NCBI GenBank assembly: GCA_033807775.1
Contig: CM066319.1
Coordinates: forward strand, 142,960,983 to 143,024,982
Direction: 5' to 3'
DNA: 64,000 nt
Source of the DNA: Saussurea involucrata
Lineage: Eukaryota > Streptophyta > Magnoliopsida > Asterales > Asteraceae
The translations under genes were made by a program, and so were the position numbers. Position 1 is the stretch's first letter. Every line of letters starts with the position of its first letter. The notes under the pieces are model-generated. The model did no database searches and was not told where the DNA came from. It saw only the letters and a list, made by a program, of their open reading frames with translations. This document shows, one piece after another, positions 36,712 to 48,739 of the stretch.

Positions 36712-39700
36712 CTACTCATCTACAGGGGGTACTGCCATCGAATATAAGACCTCAGCCATATGGTACCGCCACTTCATGGCTTCATCTGAGGCGGCATCTG
36801 GAGCACATGCTGGGAGCTGCTCTTCAGTCAACGTGGATAGGTTACTACATACCCACACACCGCAATCAGCATAGCGTCCCGACTGTTGTGGTGCATTTTA
36901 TGCGAAGATATATCTGAATTCTTGGCTAGCCTCATAACGTCGACGACTGTCTCCAATCATCTTAAATAACTTCAGTAGATGTTTTTTAAAGATGCTAAGC
37001 AGATGTTGCAAATGTAGGTCGTATAGGCCTACACGGAGGTTGTCGTATATAACCATGACCATATCATTCAGCTCTAGAACCCCGAGTACCCAATGATGGG
37101 GTCGAATGCAGATTGGGATGTACACCTGAAATATTACAATAACAGACAAATAGTTAGTAACAAACACGTTAAATAAAATATATGTAAATTGATTTCCATA
37201 CCCGGTCGAGGTTCTTCCAATGTGGCTTATTCTTATCTTCTTCAGCATTGCACAACTTCCGGCCTGACTAGGTAGTCGAAAAAGTTACTTATCATCACCC
37301 CCCACCTCGCTTGTTTAGGGCGGATATCTTGGATCATTTTGACCCAAGAGTCGACGTGCTATACACAAAACATAGATTGTTAGACATGTAATTAGAAATA
37401 TATTTGATTATATGGCTATATTTAAATATTAAACTTCAATACTAACCACGTCCTCTAGTTCCCCGTCGCTCTCTAGCGCCAACAGTATTTCAAAATACCT
37501 GTTTTCCACGGGCATCATAGCATATAATGGTAATAACATAGGGGGAAATTCTTGTGGTATCGGTCAATGATATCGGTAAACGGTTGTTGAAGTCATGGCC
37601 GCGGATGAAGAAGGCACGATGGAGTTCATCTTAGTCTTTCCCTTTGCCTTTGTCCTTGCCTTCGTCTTTTTCGGAGGGACCGGTGTGGTCGGCGGTTGTT
37701 GTGTATATGAACTACAGCTGAGTTTCCCCCACCAAGTCGTCTGTTTGTCCTTAGTTGGTGATGCCACCTCCGTCGTTGGTGCTTCCACCTTCATCTGTGG
37801 TGCTGCCACCTCCATCGGGTCATCTTCGTCATCTTCCGGCTCATTGAAGTGATCTCCAATAATGTCAGAACCACATGCCCCCCATTGGATTGCTAAGTTG
37901 CGCCTGGATGGTGTCAATCCCTAACCCCATCGACTGGAAGGTCGCGACCCCGAACACCCGACATTTAGACCAAAAAGGTTGTCCACGAAAGAGGAAAGGT
38001 AGTTCGGATTTACATGTTGAAAATTCTGATTGATCTAAATAAGCTACACATTTTCAAAATAAAAAAATGAAACAAAGAGCAAAAAAAACTTACATCATGC
38101 CCGACGTCATAACCAGATGTCATCTGAAAATTAAGATTGTTCATTTTAGGTACAGTTTCATCATGTCGGAATTAAACCAAAACTACTACAAAACTTACAT
38201 TTTGCGTGTAGGGTGGCGGTATCATGTACGACGACCCCGAATGCGTGTAAGCTGGCGGTGTGACGTACGACGGTCCCATCATATCGTAGGACGTCCCAAA
38301 CTGGGGTACGTAACACTCTGCCTCTGACGTCCCAAACTGGGTGACATTGGTCATTATAATATTTTCAAACTTAATAAGGAAAAAAGAACTTTCATGACTA
38401 CTCGTAGTTACTTACATTCTGCGGGGAAAACGTCGATGTGGTGGCGAACGTCGCCGGTGCGGCCTGCGTGTGTCCGAAACCTAATACTCGACACCTAATA
38501 CAAGTATGGAACGTAATATCAATACACAAAGTAAAACACCGTGGGCGACAAATTAAGTTGAACACTAACATGAACAACATGAAACTGTGAAGCGAGGTCC
38601 TCAGGAGATTTTAGGCATTTCTCGTGTACGAGCGTGTGCAGCGCTTCCAGCTCGGCTCACCTCGCTTGATATGGGTCAGGAGGCGACATACCATGATGGG
38701 AGGAGCGAGGGGGCGCCTCATATCGGTCGCTACCCCCCGAAAGAATGGTGACGTCTCGCGTCATCTTCGTCGGCTGACGAGGACCCCGTGGAAGAACTGG
38801 AGCCAGATGGGGAAGAAAAGGACCGTCGGGACCTCTTCGTCGGTCGCCTGGACGCAAGATCCGCCTGAATAAAGGTGAGGCTATCGCGAAACCAACTCGC
38901 AGCCCGCTTAGCATCCGTAGGCTCAAGGCGCCCGAGCGGCCGAAACCTCACCTAAATATATTGAAAAACATATCACATTTAATATGCAGGACTAACTTAG
39001 TCAATATTGTTTAAGAACTCTAATTAGAAAGATATTAAAATAACTTACACTTGTAATTGAGTTAAAGATAGTAAGGCAACTACTCTTATTCAGTCCAACA
39101 CCCCAGTCCCAACGGGTTCCCCTAATAAACCTGTCGGAGCACATGGTGAAATTCTGTTGGGAGATGGGAAACATCTCCAAGATCCATACGTGGAATTACA
39201 CAACAAAAACAAGTACGTAAAAAAGAAAGCCAACCTCAAACGAATTATTATTTATCTTATACTACTTATCTAACCTTGAAAGCGTATACAAACCCAGACA
39301 TCGCCATCTTCCTATGCTTGTCGGCGCGTCTGGTTATGGCACGATGCAGTTGTTTGTATGTATGTTCCCAGATGTGGATACCCCACGGATAGCTGCTAAA
39401 TACATCTAAGTCCTCGACGGCCCTAAGGATTGTGTCGGTAACAACCTGACTCACCTCACGACCCATAAACATCATTTCCACCATCACCAATAAACACACA
39501 CGGACACCATCCTCGTCGGATAGCGCCCACAGGACTTCCTTTATCCGCTGAACCGCATTCTATTCTTCAACTCCACTGGTGGACAGTCGGGCCAAACCCT
39601 ACTAACGAATCACTCTCTCTCTCTCTCTCTCGGGAGGAAGGGAGGGTATTGGTCCAAAATGGAGTCCTGTCAAAAAACAGAACTCAAAACGCCCAAAGCG

Positions 39701-39950
39701 CATGGAATGACCAAAAACATCATAATACAGCTCCTCTGGATCTGGGTTATCTGGCTGGAACTCCCTCTGTATAAATATGTGAACTAGTTGGGGGTCGCCA
39801 CCAGCATTGGTAACATCCATCCATGGACCGAAAGGTGTCCCATCCAAAGATTGAGAGTAATTCCCGTTCAGGTAAAGCTTCAAAAATATTTTTAATCTCT
39901 TTTGCGAAGCTAAGGCGGCACTTGAGCGTCAAATCCGTGTACTAAAAATC
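36712..39950 (-). pseudogene. TE-associated DUF1985 / Ulp1 (C48) protease gene, inactivated
   Basis: Reading leftward: a DUF1985-type region at 39883-39602 with GTPFGPWMDV and FGRFEFCFLTGLHFGP; a following block at 39555-39266 with FSSYPWGIHIWEHTYKQL; exon-like low-complexity pieces at 38951-38730, 38354-38172 and 37917-37564; then the Ulp1 peptidase. The last intron is 37201-37126 (GT-AG, 76 bp). The last exon starts VYIPICIRPHHWVLGVLEL with catalytic His, then YDN with Asp, then QQSGRYADCGVWVC with the Gln and catalytic Cys, ending at 36712. Lesions: TAG at 39560-39562, a one-base frameshift near 37255-37275, and TAA at 36898-36900 between Asp and Gln/Cys. Such genes travel in plant Mutator-like elements (KI-MULE/Kaonashi), which fits the adjacent MuDR fragment. 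Confidence 0.7.
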
Positions 39951-40685
39951 ATCCTACATAGTAACGCAGAGATGTTGTGAACGGACTAACTTGTACTTAT
40001 GCAGATTTCGGGATGAGTTGTTTCAACCATCTACGTATATAAGGAATAATATATAATTTTCTGTTTGATAAGACAACAAATTATGGTTATAGCTATTATT
40101 TTATGTATGAAATTTCATTATCATAACAATATTGGTTTTTTTCTTGTATGCTTACATTTTGTTTACTTCGTCGATATTTTTTAATTTTCGAAAAGAAATC
40201 ACTCAATCTATTGGATTTCTAGGTAGTAGGGGAAACACATGGATTTCTTAAGTCCTTGCAAACCCTAGGGCTATTTACACTCGTTTGACAAAATTCAAAT
40301 CAATATCTTGCGATTTAATTAATTTGAATATATCATTGTTAATTATAGAGATTTTGGCAAGAGGCCAAAATGAATATGAGTTTGGCATCTGAAGCCAATT
40401 TCAATGTTTTAATATCTTAATAGTATTTTAAGAGATTTGTCGTTAGACAAATACATATTAGTTTTGACGTAAAGTCAAATTCAAATCTTTAACATCTTAA
40501 TAGTATTTATGGATCTTTTGGTAAAATATCAAATATAAGGGGGTTTGGAAGTGTAATTTCCAAACATTAATTATAAAGTTGAAATTTATGAGTAGGAACT
40601 CACAATCAAGATAAACATTTATAAACATTTACAGAAAATAAAATATTCAATATCATCTCGTATAACTAAACGAATAACAGAACGT
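39951..40685. other. AT-rich non-coding stretch
   Basis: No ORF of interest. A loose repeat (taatatcttaatagtatttt near 40410 and 40490, then gaagccaaat-like blocks) suggests a decayed tandem duplication. It would be upstream of the Ulp1 pseudogene. Confidence 0.35.
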
Positions 40686-40689
40686 TTTA

Positions 40690-41195
40690 CAAACTATATG
40701 GTTCCTAAGTTGTTTTTATGCAAACTTTAGGGACCTAAGTTGTAATTATGAAAAGTTAAGAGACCTAAGTTGTTATTATGCAAAGTTAAGGTTTCTAAGT
40801 TGTATTTATGCAAACTTTAGGGACCTAAGTTGTAATTATGCAAAGTTAAGGGACTCAAGTTGTAATTATGCAAAGTTAAGGGACCTAAGTTGTATTTATG
40901 CAAACTTTAGAGACTTAACTGTAATTATGCAAAGTCAAGGGACCTAAATTTAATTATGCAAATTTAAGGGGCCTAACTTATACTTAAGCAAAGTTAAGGG
41001 ACCTAACTTATACTTAAGCAAAGTTAAGGGACCTAAGTTGTAGTTATGCAAAGTTAAGGGACCTAAGTTGTAATTATGCAAAGTTCGGGGACCTAAGTTG
41101 TAATTAAAGTTTGGGAACCTAAGTTGTAAATATGCAAAGTGAAGGGACCAAAGTTGTATTTATGCAAAGTTAGAGGACCTAAATGATACTATTTT
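40690..41195. repeat. minisatellite, 29-30 bp unit, about 16 copies
   Basis: Repeated gggacctaagttgtaatta followed by tgcaaagttaa, with point changes and a few deleted copies. It stops just before the long-inverted-repeat element at 41218. Confidence 0.85.
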
Positions 41196-41217
41196 TTATG
41201 TAATTATTAATCAACTA

Positions 41218-42534
41218 TAAATTGTAATTTTGGTCCCTGTGGTTTGTTTTTTTCTCACTTTTGGTCCCTACAAAATTTCTATTGCAAAAAAAAACGTGTG
41301 GTATGCAAAAGTGCTCGGTTTTGGTCCCTGAGGACTAACACCGTTAGGTTGCCTCCGTTAGAGCCCCTCATGTGACTTGCACATGAGGGCATTTTAGTCC
41401 TTTTACAAACATCATACCACAGGGACAAAAATTGCAATTTACTTTTTTATTCTTATACCATTTATTTAAAATATAGTAATTATATTATATAATTAATAAA
41501 TAAATATCACATGATTTAAAAATAACATATTTAATAAAATGATAAAATTTTAATTAAGTAATATTTTTTTACATTTTGTCAACCAAAACTAATAAATTTG
41601 TTACTCTTAAATAATTAATTAATAACTTGTTTACTCTTAAATAATCAAAATTGCATAGTTATATAAATAATCAAAATTGTGTACCAAAGACGAAACTGGA
41701 TTTCAATTATTTATATAAATATGCAATTTTGATTATTTTTATAAAATATAACATATATAATATATAATATAAAAAATCTAGCGCATATATAATGATTTAA
41801 GAAATTACATTTAAAAACAGTAATTATAACTAAATTTATATCTTATTGAACTCGAGTTTTTTTTAGATTTTAAAAAAAATTAAAGAATGTGAATTTTGGT
41901 AGGGGTGTTTTAGAAAGAATGAGCGATCAACCCATTCTTGTGTTTTCTTTATTGTTGATCATCTTTCTCAAATATTTATAACAGAATTCTTATAAAAAAC
42001 TTCATGTTTTTATAATATTTCTATTGAATAATTTATTTTATATTAAAAGTGAAATGTAGTAAAAACAAAAATATAAATTATTTTAGAATAAATTTGCAAT
42101 TAATTAATTAATGTTACTTGAGAGTAAACAAATTATTAATTAATTACTAGTTATTTTAGAGTAACAAATTTATTAGTTTTGGTTGACGACGTAAACAGAT
42201 ATTACTTAATTAAAACTTAGCTATTTTATTAAATATGTTATTTTTAAATCATGTGATATTTATTATTAATTATATAATATATTTACTATATTTTAAATAA
42301 ATGGTATAAGAATAAAAAGTAAATTGCAATTTTGGTCCAATGTTTGTAAAAGACTAAAATGCCCTCATGTGCAAGTCACACGAGGGGCTCTAACGGAGGC
42401 AACCTAACGGTGTTAGTCTTCAGGGACCAAAACCGAGCACTTTTGCATACCACAGGGTTTTTCTTGCAATAAATTTTTTGTAAGGACCAAAAGTGAGAAA
42501 AACAACAAATCACAGGGACCAAAATTGCAATTTA
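41218..42534. mobile_element. long terminal inverted repeat element (MULE-like, non-autonomous)
   Basis: Two arms of about 400 bp (41218-41620 and 42120-42534) are inverted copies. They start taaattg-aattttggtccctgtg and include the palindrome ctcatgtgacttgcacatgag. The middle is AT-rich and non-coding. Arm layout (ggtccctgtggtttg at the tip, then a second ggtccct block, then gagggcattttagtcc) parallels the TSD-confirmed element at 58504-60153, hence the MULE guess. I could not find a convincing 9-bp TSD. Confidence 0.65.
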
Positions 42535-42579
42535 CTCTTATTATTTTTACTAAAAATCTATCCTTAAAATTGAATATTT

Positions 42580-42735
42580 TCGAAACAAACACATACTCTA
42601 TAAACGCATACTCTAAAATATTTTCAAAACAAACACATATTCTGAAATAAACACATACTCTAAAATAAACACATACACTAAAATAAACACATACTCTAAA
42701 ATATTTTCGAAACAAACACATACTCTAAAATAACA
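42580..42735. repeat. minisatellite (acacatactctaaaata units)
   Basis: Seven or so copies of acacatactctaaaata alternating with attttcgaaacaa segments. Confidence 0.65.
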
Positions 42736-42829
42736 CGCTATTATATTATTAAATATTTTCTAAACAAATAACAAATATATAACATGTATTTTTTAAAATA
42801 TAAAACAACACCGGGGTTATGAAAACTTA

Positions 42830-43310
42830 CCTTACGAGCCACCACCATCATGCCCGACATCGAAAAACACTCACGAACTTCGTCGAGATTTCTAAGTGCG
42901 TAGGTTGCACGATCTCTATTAGAGAGTAGAGAGAAAGTTGAGAGGCGTGGGGTTTGGGGTGGGGGGGTGGGGGTTGGGGGTTGGCCCGGCCTTAAATGTT
43001 AGGGCTTCACCCCAGGCCGACACGTGGTGCAACAAGTCCGTGATCACGGACTGGGGTTGAAATGGTAAATATTTTCACGGACTTCAGGGACCAAATTTGT
43101 AACTTTCACGGATTTCAGGGACCGAGTCCGTGATCACGGGTGGGTTTCACGGACTCCAGGGACCAAAATGCAATTTTGTTATTTCTATTCCGTGATCACG
43201 GTGGGTTTCACAGATGTTTTGGGTATTTTCGTGAAATTGAGGAGAGTTTGGGCATTTGACTGAAGAGGTGGTCAACTTGGGGCATTTTAACTAATTTCCC
43301 TAACTTTTAT
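42830..43310. other. unclassified TE-like end region
   Basis: A G-rich run (42955-42985) is followed by several copies of cacggactccagggacc and cgtgatcacgg motifs. These look like subterminal repeats of a transposon, possibly the far end of the MULE that carried the Ulp1 gene. No matching opposite terminus was found near 35165-35340, so the assignment is open. Confidence 0.3.
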
Positions 43311-43429
43311 ATAATTATATTTTAATGTTGGTCAATATATTTTAGTTATCAATTACTATTATTTTTTAAGTGTTATTTAATTATTTATTTTTATTCATAT
43401 TATATGTAATTGTTATTTTGCAATACCCC

Positions 43430-44380
43430 AAGCTTACTTCTCAGTGTCATCTAAAACCCAAAATATTGTTCTTTAAAGAGGGCGCTCCAAAAATTGCTCC
43501 CCCGAGCTCACTTCTACGACCCAACTATATCTTCTTAGTTCTTGGTGATTATGCCACTAGAACCTGAGATACATGTCGACACCAAATAAGTGTTAGGCCA
43601 AAAAGCCTAGTGAGGCTGAATATATAATAAATACCTAGCAAATAATGATTAGAGTCATTTATAAAACCATGATAATCCATTATTAGGAATTAAATGGGGG
43701 AGACTCATATCACCCATTAAGTTTCACCTCAAGAGACAATTTACTTTAGTGATTATTCACATGAGTAACACCAAAAGGCTCAACACATTTGAGGACTACC
43801 TCCAAAGCATTACCCCAAATGGCGGATGTCCTAATACATACCTCCAAGGTGGCATTACAAGACTAAATCCTCCTAGTGCATATTTAACGGTTCATCCACA
43901 AATCTATATACATCATCATACATATTTACTCCAAGCAAATTGTATATAACATCAATAAATGCAAGCTTGTGGTCCAACCACTACATTTAACGTGAGATGA
44001 ACTTTACATAATATTCAAGGACCTATAAATGGGTCAATTGGACATATGACCTCATATGGGTTATTCTCAAGTAATAAAACTTCATAATATGAGCACAAAG
44101 GCACACGACCATTAACAAGTAGTTTTAAGCTTAAAATGCCATATATAGACCAAATCCTTAAGTTAGGTCAAAATTCCATATATGTATGTTTACATAAAAG
44201 TATACAAATACCAACAAAATTCCACATAACCTTTCTAAAATACTTTAGCTATAATTCCATGAGTTTTAAGACATAAGTACAAGAGTTTTCATCAAAATGT
44301 TGAATGACCTACACTATGTTAGTACATACATTTTTTCAAGTAAAGTGAGCATTTTCAAGATAAAACGTGAGATTGTAACA
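43430..44380 (-). repeat. decayed gypsy-type LTR fragment, inverted
   Basis: The reverse complement shows the framework seen in the other gypsy LTRs: ctcactaggc-ggcctaacac (hairpin at 43592-43614), then tctcaggttctagtggc. Neither terminus is clear, and the best match is to the solo LTR at 20064-21818. Confidence 0.5.
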
Positions 44381-44599
44381 CTTCAAAAATTGGGACAAAC
44401 AAAAACTTTCATAAAACAAAAATTGTGGTATATAAATATGTCAAACCACGAGCCTCCAAAAAATGGGGAAATATAATCACCTGTTAAATTACAACTTGTA
44501 ATCAGAAGTAATTGAGATAACAACCTACTAATCTAATTTCTTTTAAGAAATAAGATTATAATTCGGGTGTCATCAAGTCAATCAAAAGTAAAGTTTATC

Positions 44600-44860
44600 C
44601 AAGAGTATGGTGTCCTAAAAGTATCTCCCCAAGCTCACTCTAACCTCGACTAAGCATTCTTAGAGACGACACTGCTAGAACCTGAGATACACGTCGACAC
44701 CAAAATAAGTGTTAGGTCAAAAAAACAATTAATAATAAGTGTTCTCCGGGCACTATGGTGGGACGTAGATCGACGAAGATCTAGGTACATACCCGCACGG
44801 TGACACCCAAGACTATAACCTCCTAGTGTCTACTTGACTTGGTTCATCAGATCGGTTCCA
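44600..44860 (-). repeat. second fragment of the same inverted LTR family
   Basis: Repeats the block at 43470-43600 with divergence: gctagaacctgagatacac, gtcgacaccaaa and aagtgttagg recur in the same order and orientation. Confidence 0.55.
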
Positions 44861-45083
44861 TCTATTGGATATTATTATTGGTTATCCATTAGATTAGACT
44901 GGTTTCATCCAATATTTTGAGCCAGTTATTAACCAATTAATCTACCATTTCAGCCCATTATTCGTATATTTACTTAGTTTATTAAAAAAAACACTACATA
45001 TAAATATCAACTAGAAAACAATACTGTAAGAGGTTAATAATGATATATAGTTACTAATTGGATGATAGTTGGATCAGTAATTG

Positions 45084-45705
45084 TACGGGTGAGCAAAACC
45101 GGGTACTCGACCAAATTTCATGGAACCAGAATCGGAACCGGCGGTTCCTAGAATGAAGGAACCAGAACCGGCGGTTCCTATATTGAAGGAACCGGAACCG
45201 CTTACATCGGTTCTCTATATTTTGGAACCGGTCCTGGAACCGTCGGTTCCGGTTTCGGGTACCCGATGACATTTTTTTTAAATTTTAACATTTTATATAA
45301 TAAAAATGTAATTGTAAGTCTATTACAAATCAATAACAAACATATTAAAACTTTTTATTTAAGATTTTCGTTGTATGTAAAAGATCTTTGAATTGGTAAA
45401 TCTATTAATTCAATTTTAGTTTTACTAAATATTTACATCTAATAAATTTAAAAATATTTTTTATTAAAAATAGCAGGTACCCGTCGGTTCCGGTTCTAGG
45501 TACCCAGCGGGACCGGGTACCCGGTCCTGACGGGTACCCAACGGGTAACGGTTCCAAAAAAATGAGAACCAGAACCAGTTTTAATCGGTTCCGTAATTTA
45601 GGAACCAGAACCGGAACCAATCACATCGGGTCCGGTTTCGGATTCGGCAGTTCTAGAGCGGTTCCGGTTCCAAAGGCGGGTACCCAATTCCGATGTTCAT
45701 CCCTA
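45084..45705. mobile_element. non-autonomous hAT element
   Basis: Ends tacgggtgagca and tgttcatccct-a are imperfect inverted repeats of the Ac-like type. The 8-bp flanks agtaattg (45076-45083) and agtaattt (45706-45713) match at seven of eight. Both ends carry ggttcc/ggaacc and gggtaccc repeats; the centre is AT-rich and non-coding. Confidence 0.8.
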
Positions 45706-45857
45706 AGTAATTTGATGACCGTTATTGGATCAGTCTGGTTTTATTGGATTTTGAGCTGCCATCCAAGAACCAGCTGATCCAAATTGAATGTTGAAATTTT
45801 TGATTCCATCTGATTCAGTTACAATTGAATATCCGATCATGACCAGTCTGTTGTAAT

Positions 45858-46999
45858 CACTGTTCTAAAAGGCTCGCCGCAACAGTCGCCATGGCGTGCA
45901 GTGACTTAAGGCTTGGGTCTCACGCCACACTATGCATGTGGCACGCCATGACCTAGTGTGCGGTCTTTTGCGACGTGATATTTGATTTTTCTTTACGTTT
46001 TTAATGTCTTATTTGCTAATTTTTAATATATAACCTAATTTAACTTGTTTATTATCATTAACTCGTCGAGTAATAGTACATGTTTGGGTAAAAAACCATA
46101 CCCCACGACCGACGCAAGAAACCAAACGACATATTACACGACAAGACTTATATTAAGATAAGGTCCTACAAATTACATACAATCATGACCATAGTCGTCA
46201 CTAAGTATATTGGTCGTAAGGTACTCACGACTTACGACCAAGACCCTTGATAAAACTTCACGACCGTCGTAAGATTATTCTTGACCGTAACTAATTAACT
46301 TTCGACAAACGTTTTCTTTGTGTTTAATTAATGCAAGTCAAGCGCATTCAAGGACAACAGTCATAACTGAAGACTACAATCAAGCGCATTAATTGTCCAG
46401 AACCGTTATTTGCATTTATGAAGGACATTGATGACATCGAAGCCTATATAAATCAAGCTCGAAGCTTCACTCGTGGACACAACAATTCGAGAACTATCCC
46501 ACAACTAAAGAACTTCTCTTTCTCTCGAAGAACCTCACGACAACCGGCATACGCACATGACGCTCGATAGAATTTCACGATTTAGCTTGTTTCTATTTCT
46601 ATTGTATTCAATTGTACCCATAACACTTGTTACTAAAGGACGTCGTCCCTGTTTGACGACCATAGTGCACCGTCACACGTTTATCGTCGACCACGGTTTT
46701 TACCCTCGACGAGGTTTTCCGCGTCACCAAATTCTGTTGTTTCTTTTCGTTTTTATTATTTATCGTACGATTTGTCGCGAGATACCTTTATTTAGTTGTT
46801 AAAGCTCCACACCGACTTTAATCTCAGTTCGGACAATTTTTAGCATTAATAGTACAAAACATATACTTTTATATACAATATTATATAGATATAGAGATTT
46901 GCCGTTATAAGTCACGCCTTGATAAACGTCGTGGCCTCGCCGTGGCTCCTAAGGTTTGGTCTTACCGTCACGTCACACCTCGCTCTATTTAGAACCTTG
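45858..46999. mobile_element. hAT-like MITE of the CAnnGTTnTAAA family, with nested insert
   Basis: Inverted ends cactgttctaaaaggc and ctctatttagaaccttg are flanked by a perfect 8-bp TSD gttgtaat (45850-45857 and 47000-47007). The body matches, in opposite orientation, the element at 50683-51035. It is interrupted at 46081-46846. Confidence 0.85.
46081..46846. mobile_element. unclassified insertion within a MITE
   Basis: Comparison with the uninterrupted relative at 50683-51035 shows extra sequence here, flanked by the 10-bp direct repeat taatagtaca (46071-46080 and 46847-46856). No terminal inverted repeats. It contains a TATA-like ctatataaatc (46444) and looks like LTR or promoter sequence, but it lacks TG...CA ends at the duplication. 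The class is unresolved. Confidence 0.6.
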
Positions 47000-47091
47000 G
47001 TTGTAATTGGATTAGTCGGTTTAAATCGGATCGGTTCACTTTTTATTCGTCCATAACCCCTAAATATTGATGTCAAATAGTTTGAATCAAC

Positions 47092-47217
47092 TTTTTATAC
47101 ATAAGGGTCTATTAATGTAAATATTCGTTTTCTGAGCCTTGAGTCCCTAAAAAACACCGCTTCCCCCCTATCGATCTGAATTTTTCGGACTGGATTCTCT
47201 TTTGAGATCTGCGAGAG
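47092..47217 (+). promoter_or_regulatory. ARF1 promoter core and 5'UTR exon
   Basis: A TATA-like tttttatacata (47092-47103) precedes a C/T-rich leader (about 47130-47217) that ends gcgagag|gtaattc, a good splice donor. Plant ARF1 genes commonly have a 5'UTR intron; the matching acceptor is tgtgtacag (ending 49235) before the ATG at 49281. The TSS itself is inferred. Confidence 0.55.
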
Positions 47218-47566
47218 GTAATTCTTCGATCTTTCTTTTTCGATACTCATATTTGCATCGTCGATACGACGCTGATTTCTTTGCAAGTACAATTATTTGA
47301 TCTCGTTATTGTTTTGTATGTACATCTGATCGCGCTTAATCGATTCGATCCATGTTTTTTTTGTTATAGAGTTTTATCGCCGATTGTTGTAGTTGTAAAT
47401 ACATGATCGATGGAAACGTGGATGCAATTGTCTCATTTTCATCATTTTTAACGACAAAATTAACCCTATATTCTTAGGAACTCGTGTGTATGTGCTTGAT
47501 GATAAATAATGTGATCCTTTTGTTATATGTTATTTTAGTTGAAATTTGAGCATCTAGAGGTATGGG

Positions 47567-48400
47567 CCTTCGGTGCGTAGCTCAGTTGATAAAGGGGTGG
47601 AGTGACTTTGTCCAAATACAAGGTCTCGGGTTCGATCCAAAGTTGTTAAAGGCGCACTTAGGCGCAAAGGGGTCCTGGGCCCTAGGTGCGAGGCGCAAAG
47701 GCGAGGCGTGGGCCTCATGAATGCGAGGCGCGGGCCTCACGAATGCGAGGCGCATCGTATAAAAAATAATATATATAAATAAATACATATGTACACATAA
47801 ATACATACACACATAGTAATACACAACTCAAATACCATTAAATAAAAAGTTGTAATATCAACTCAAGTACCCTTGTACAATTCAATTTCAATTTCAAAAA
47901 AGTAGTAACATGAATATCAAAGATATCTCAATAAAATCTTGACTAATAGGTCGATGCTCAATTCTCGTTATCATCTTCAAGTGTCTATTCTTCAATGTTC
48001 ACATCGGGTTTATATTCCCCAAATTGAATAGAAATTTGAAGAGAGAATTGAAGAGACTTATCTAATAAATGTGTTTTGTAGAAGTCTAGGAGGTTAAAAC
48101 ACATAATTAATATTAGGTTTTGACTTATTTAATAACTCTTCTGTTGTAGAAGTAAAAAATGTTTGAAATTTAGGGTTGATCTTCATAAGGCGCGCCTAAG
48201 CCCATACTGCCTCTCAGGACAAGGCGCTGCGCCTTGGTGCGCCTCAGTGAGCCGCCTCGCCTCGACAGAGAAAAAGCCCAGCCCTTTGCGCCTCAGGCGC
48301 GCTTTTCACAACTATGGTTCGATCCGCCCCCGAGCCAAAAAAATGCCCCCTCAGTTGCGGGTTCGCGTTGGACCGGTTGGGGTGCTGGTAATCAACTTTT
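47567..48400 (+). repeat. tRNA-like SINE head, split by a hAT-like MITE
   Basis: gcgtagctcagttgataa is a pol III A box, and gggttcgatcc a B box about 40 bp later. The B box is duplicated at 47630-47637 and 48317-48324 as the TSD of the insert. Downstream (48325-48400) a SINE-like body continues. The 3' end is not defined. Confidence 0.5.
47638..48316. mobile_element. hAT-like MITE inserted in a B box
   Basis: Inverted ends caaagttgttaaaggcgc and gcgcttttcacaactatg, with a perfect 8-bp TSD gttcgatc. The subterminal regions are full of aggcg/cgcct motifs, as in the element at 49583-50142. Non-coding. Confidence 0.85.
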
Positions 48401-48739
48401 GGCCCAAATGTAGAAGTCTGATTTTGTTTGGATCTTTTATTTTATGTTAGGGAGATGCCTAGATACTCGAGCTCTTGCTTGTGCATACTCTCTCGTGCCC
48501 TTATAAGACCTACACTTATTTTTTATGTTAGTATCGATTAATTTTCTCAAAAGTAGAATCGGTAGATCCTGACATCCTGTAGCAAATTTAACACCAAAAA
48601 TATTTTTTTTATCAGCAGTAGCGATAAGAAATCAATGGTTTTCAATAACTGGTTTCAGAATAACTAGATCAAATCATTGAACATGCGAACAAATCCACGG
48701 CATATCAACGAGATATATGGTCATCGTAAGAGATGACGT

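Noticed and set aside
41200..42545. 9-bp target-site duplication for the long-TIR element
   Set aside because: Flanks aatcaacta and ctcttatta do not match, and shifting the boundary did not produce a convincing duplication.
47567..47640. Functional tRNA gene
   Set aside because: A and B boxes are present, but no proper acceptor stem or anticodon arm can be drawn, and the sequence is split by a MITE; a SINE head fits better.
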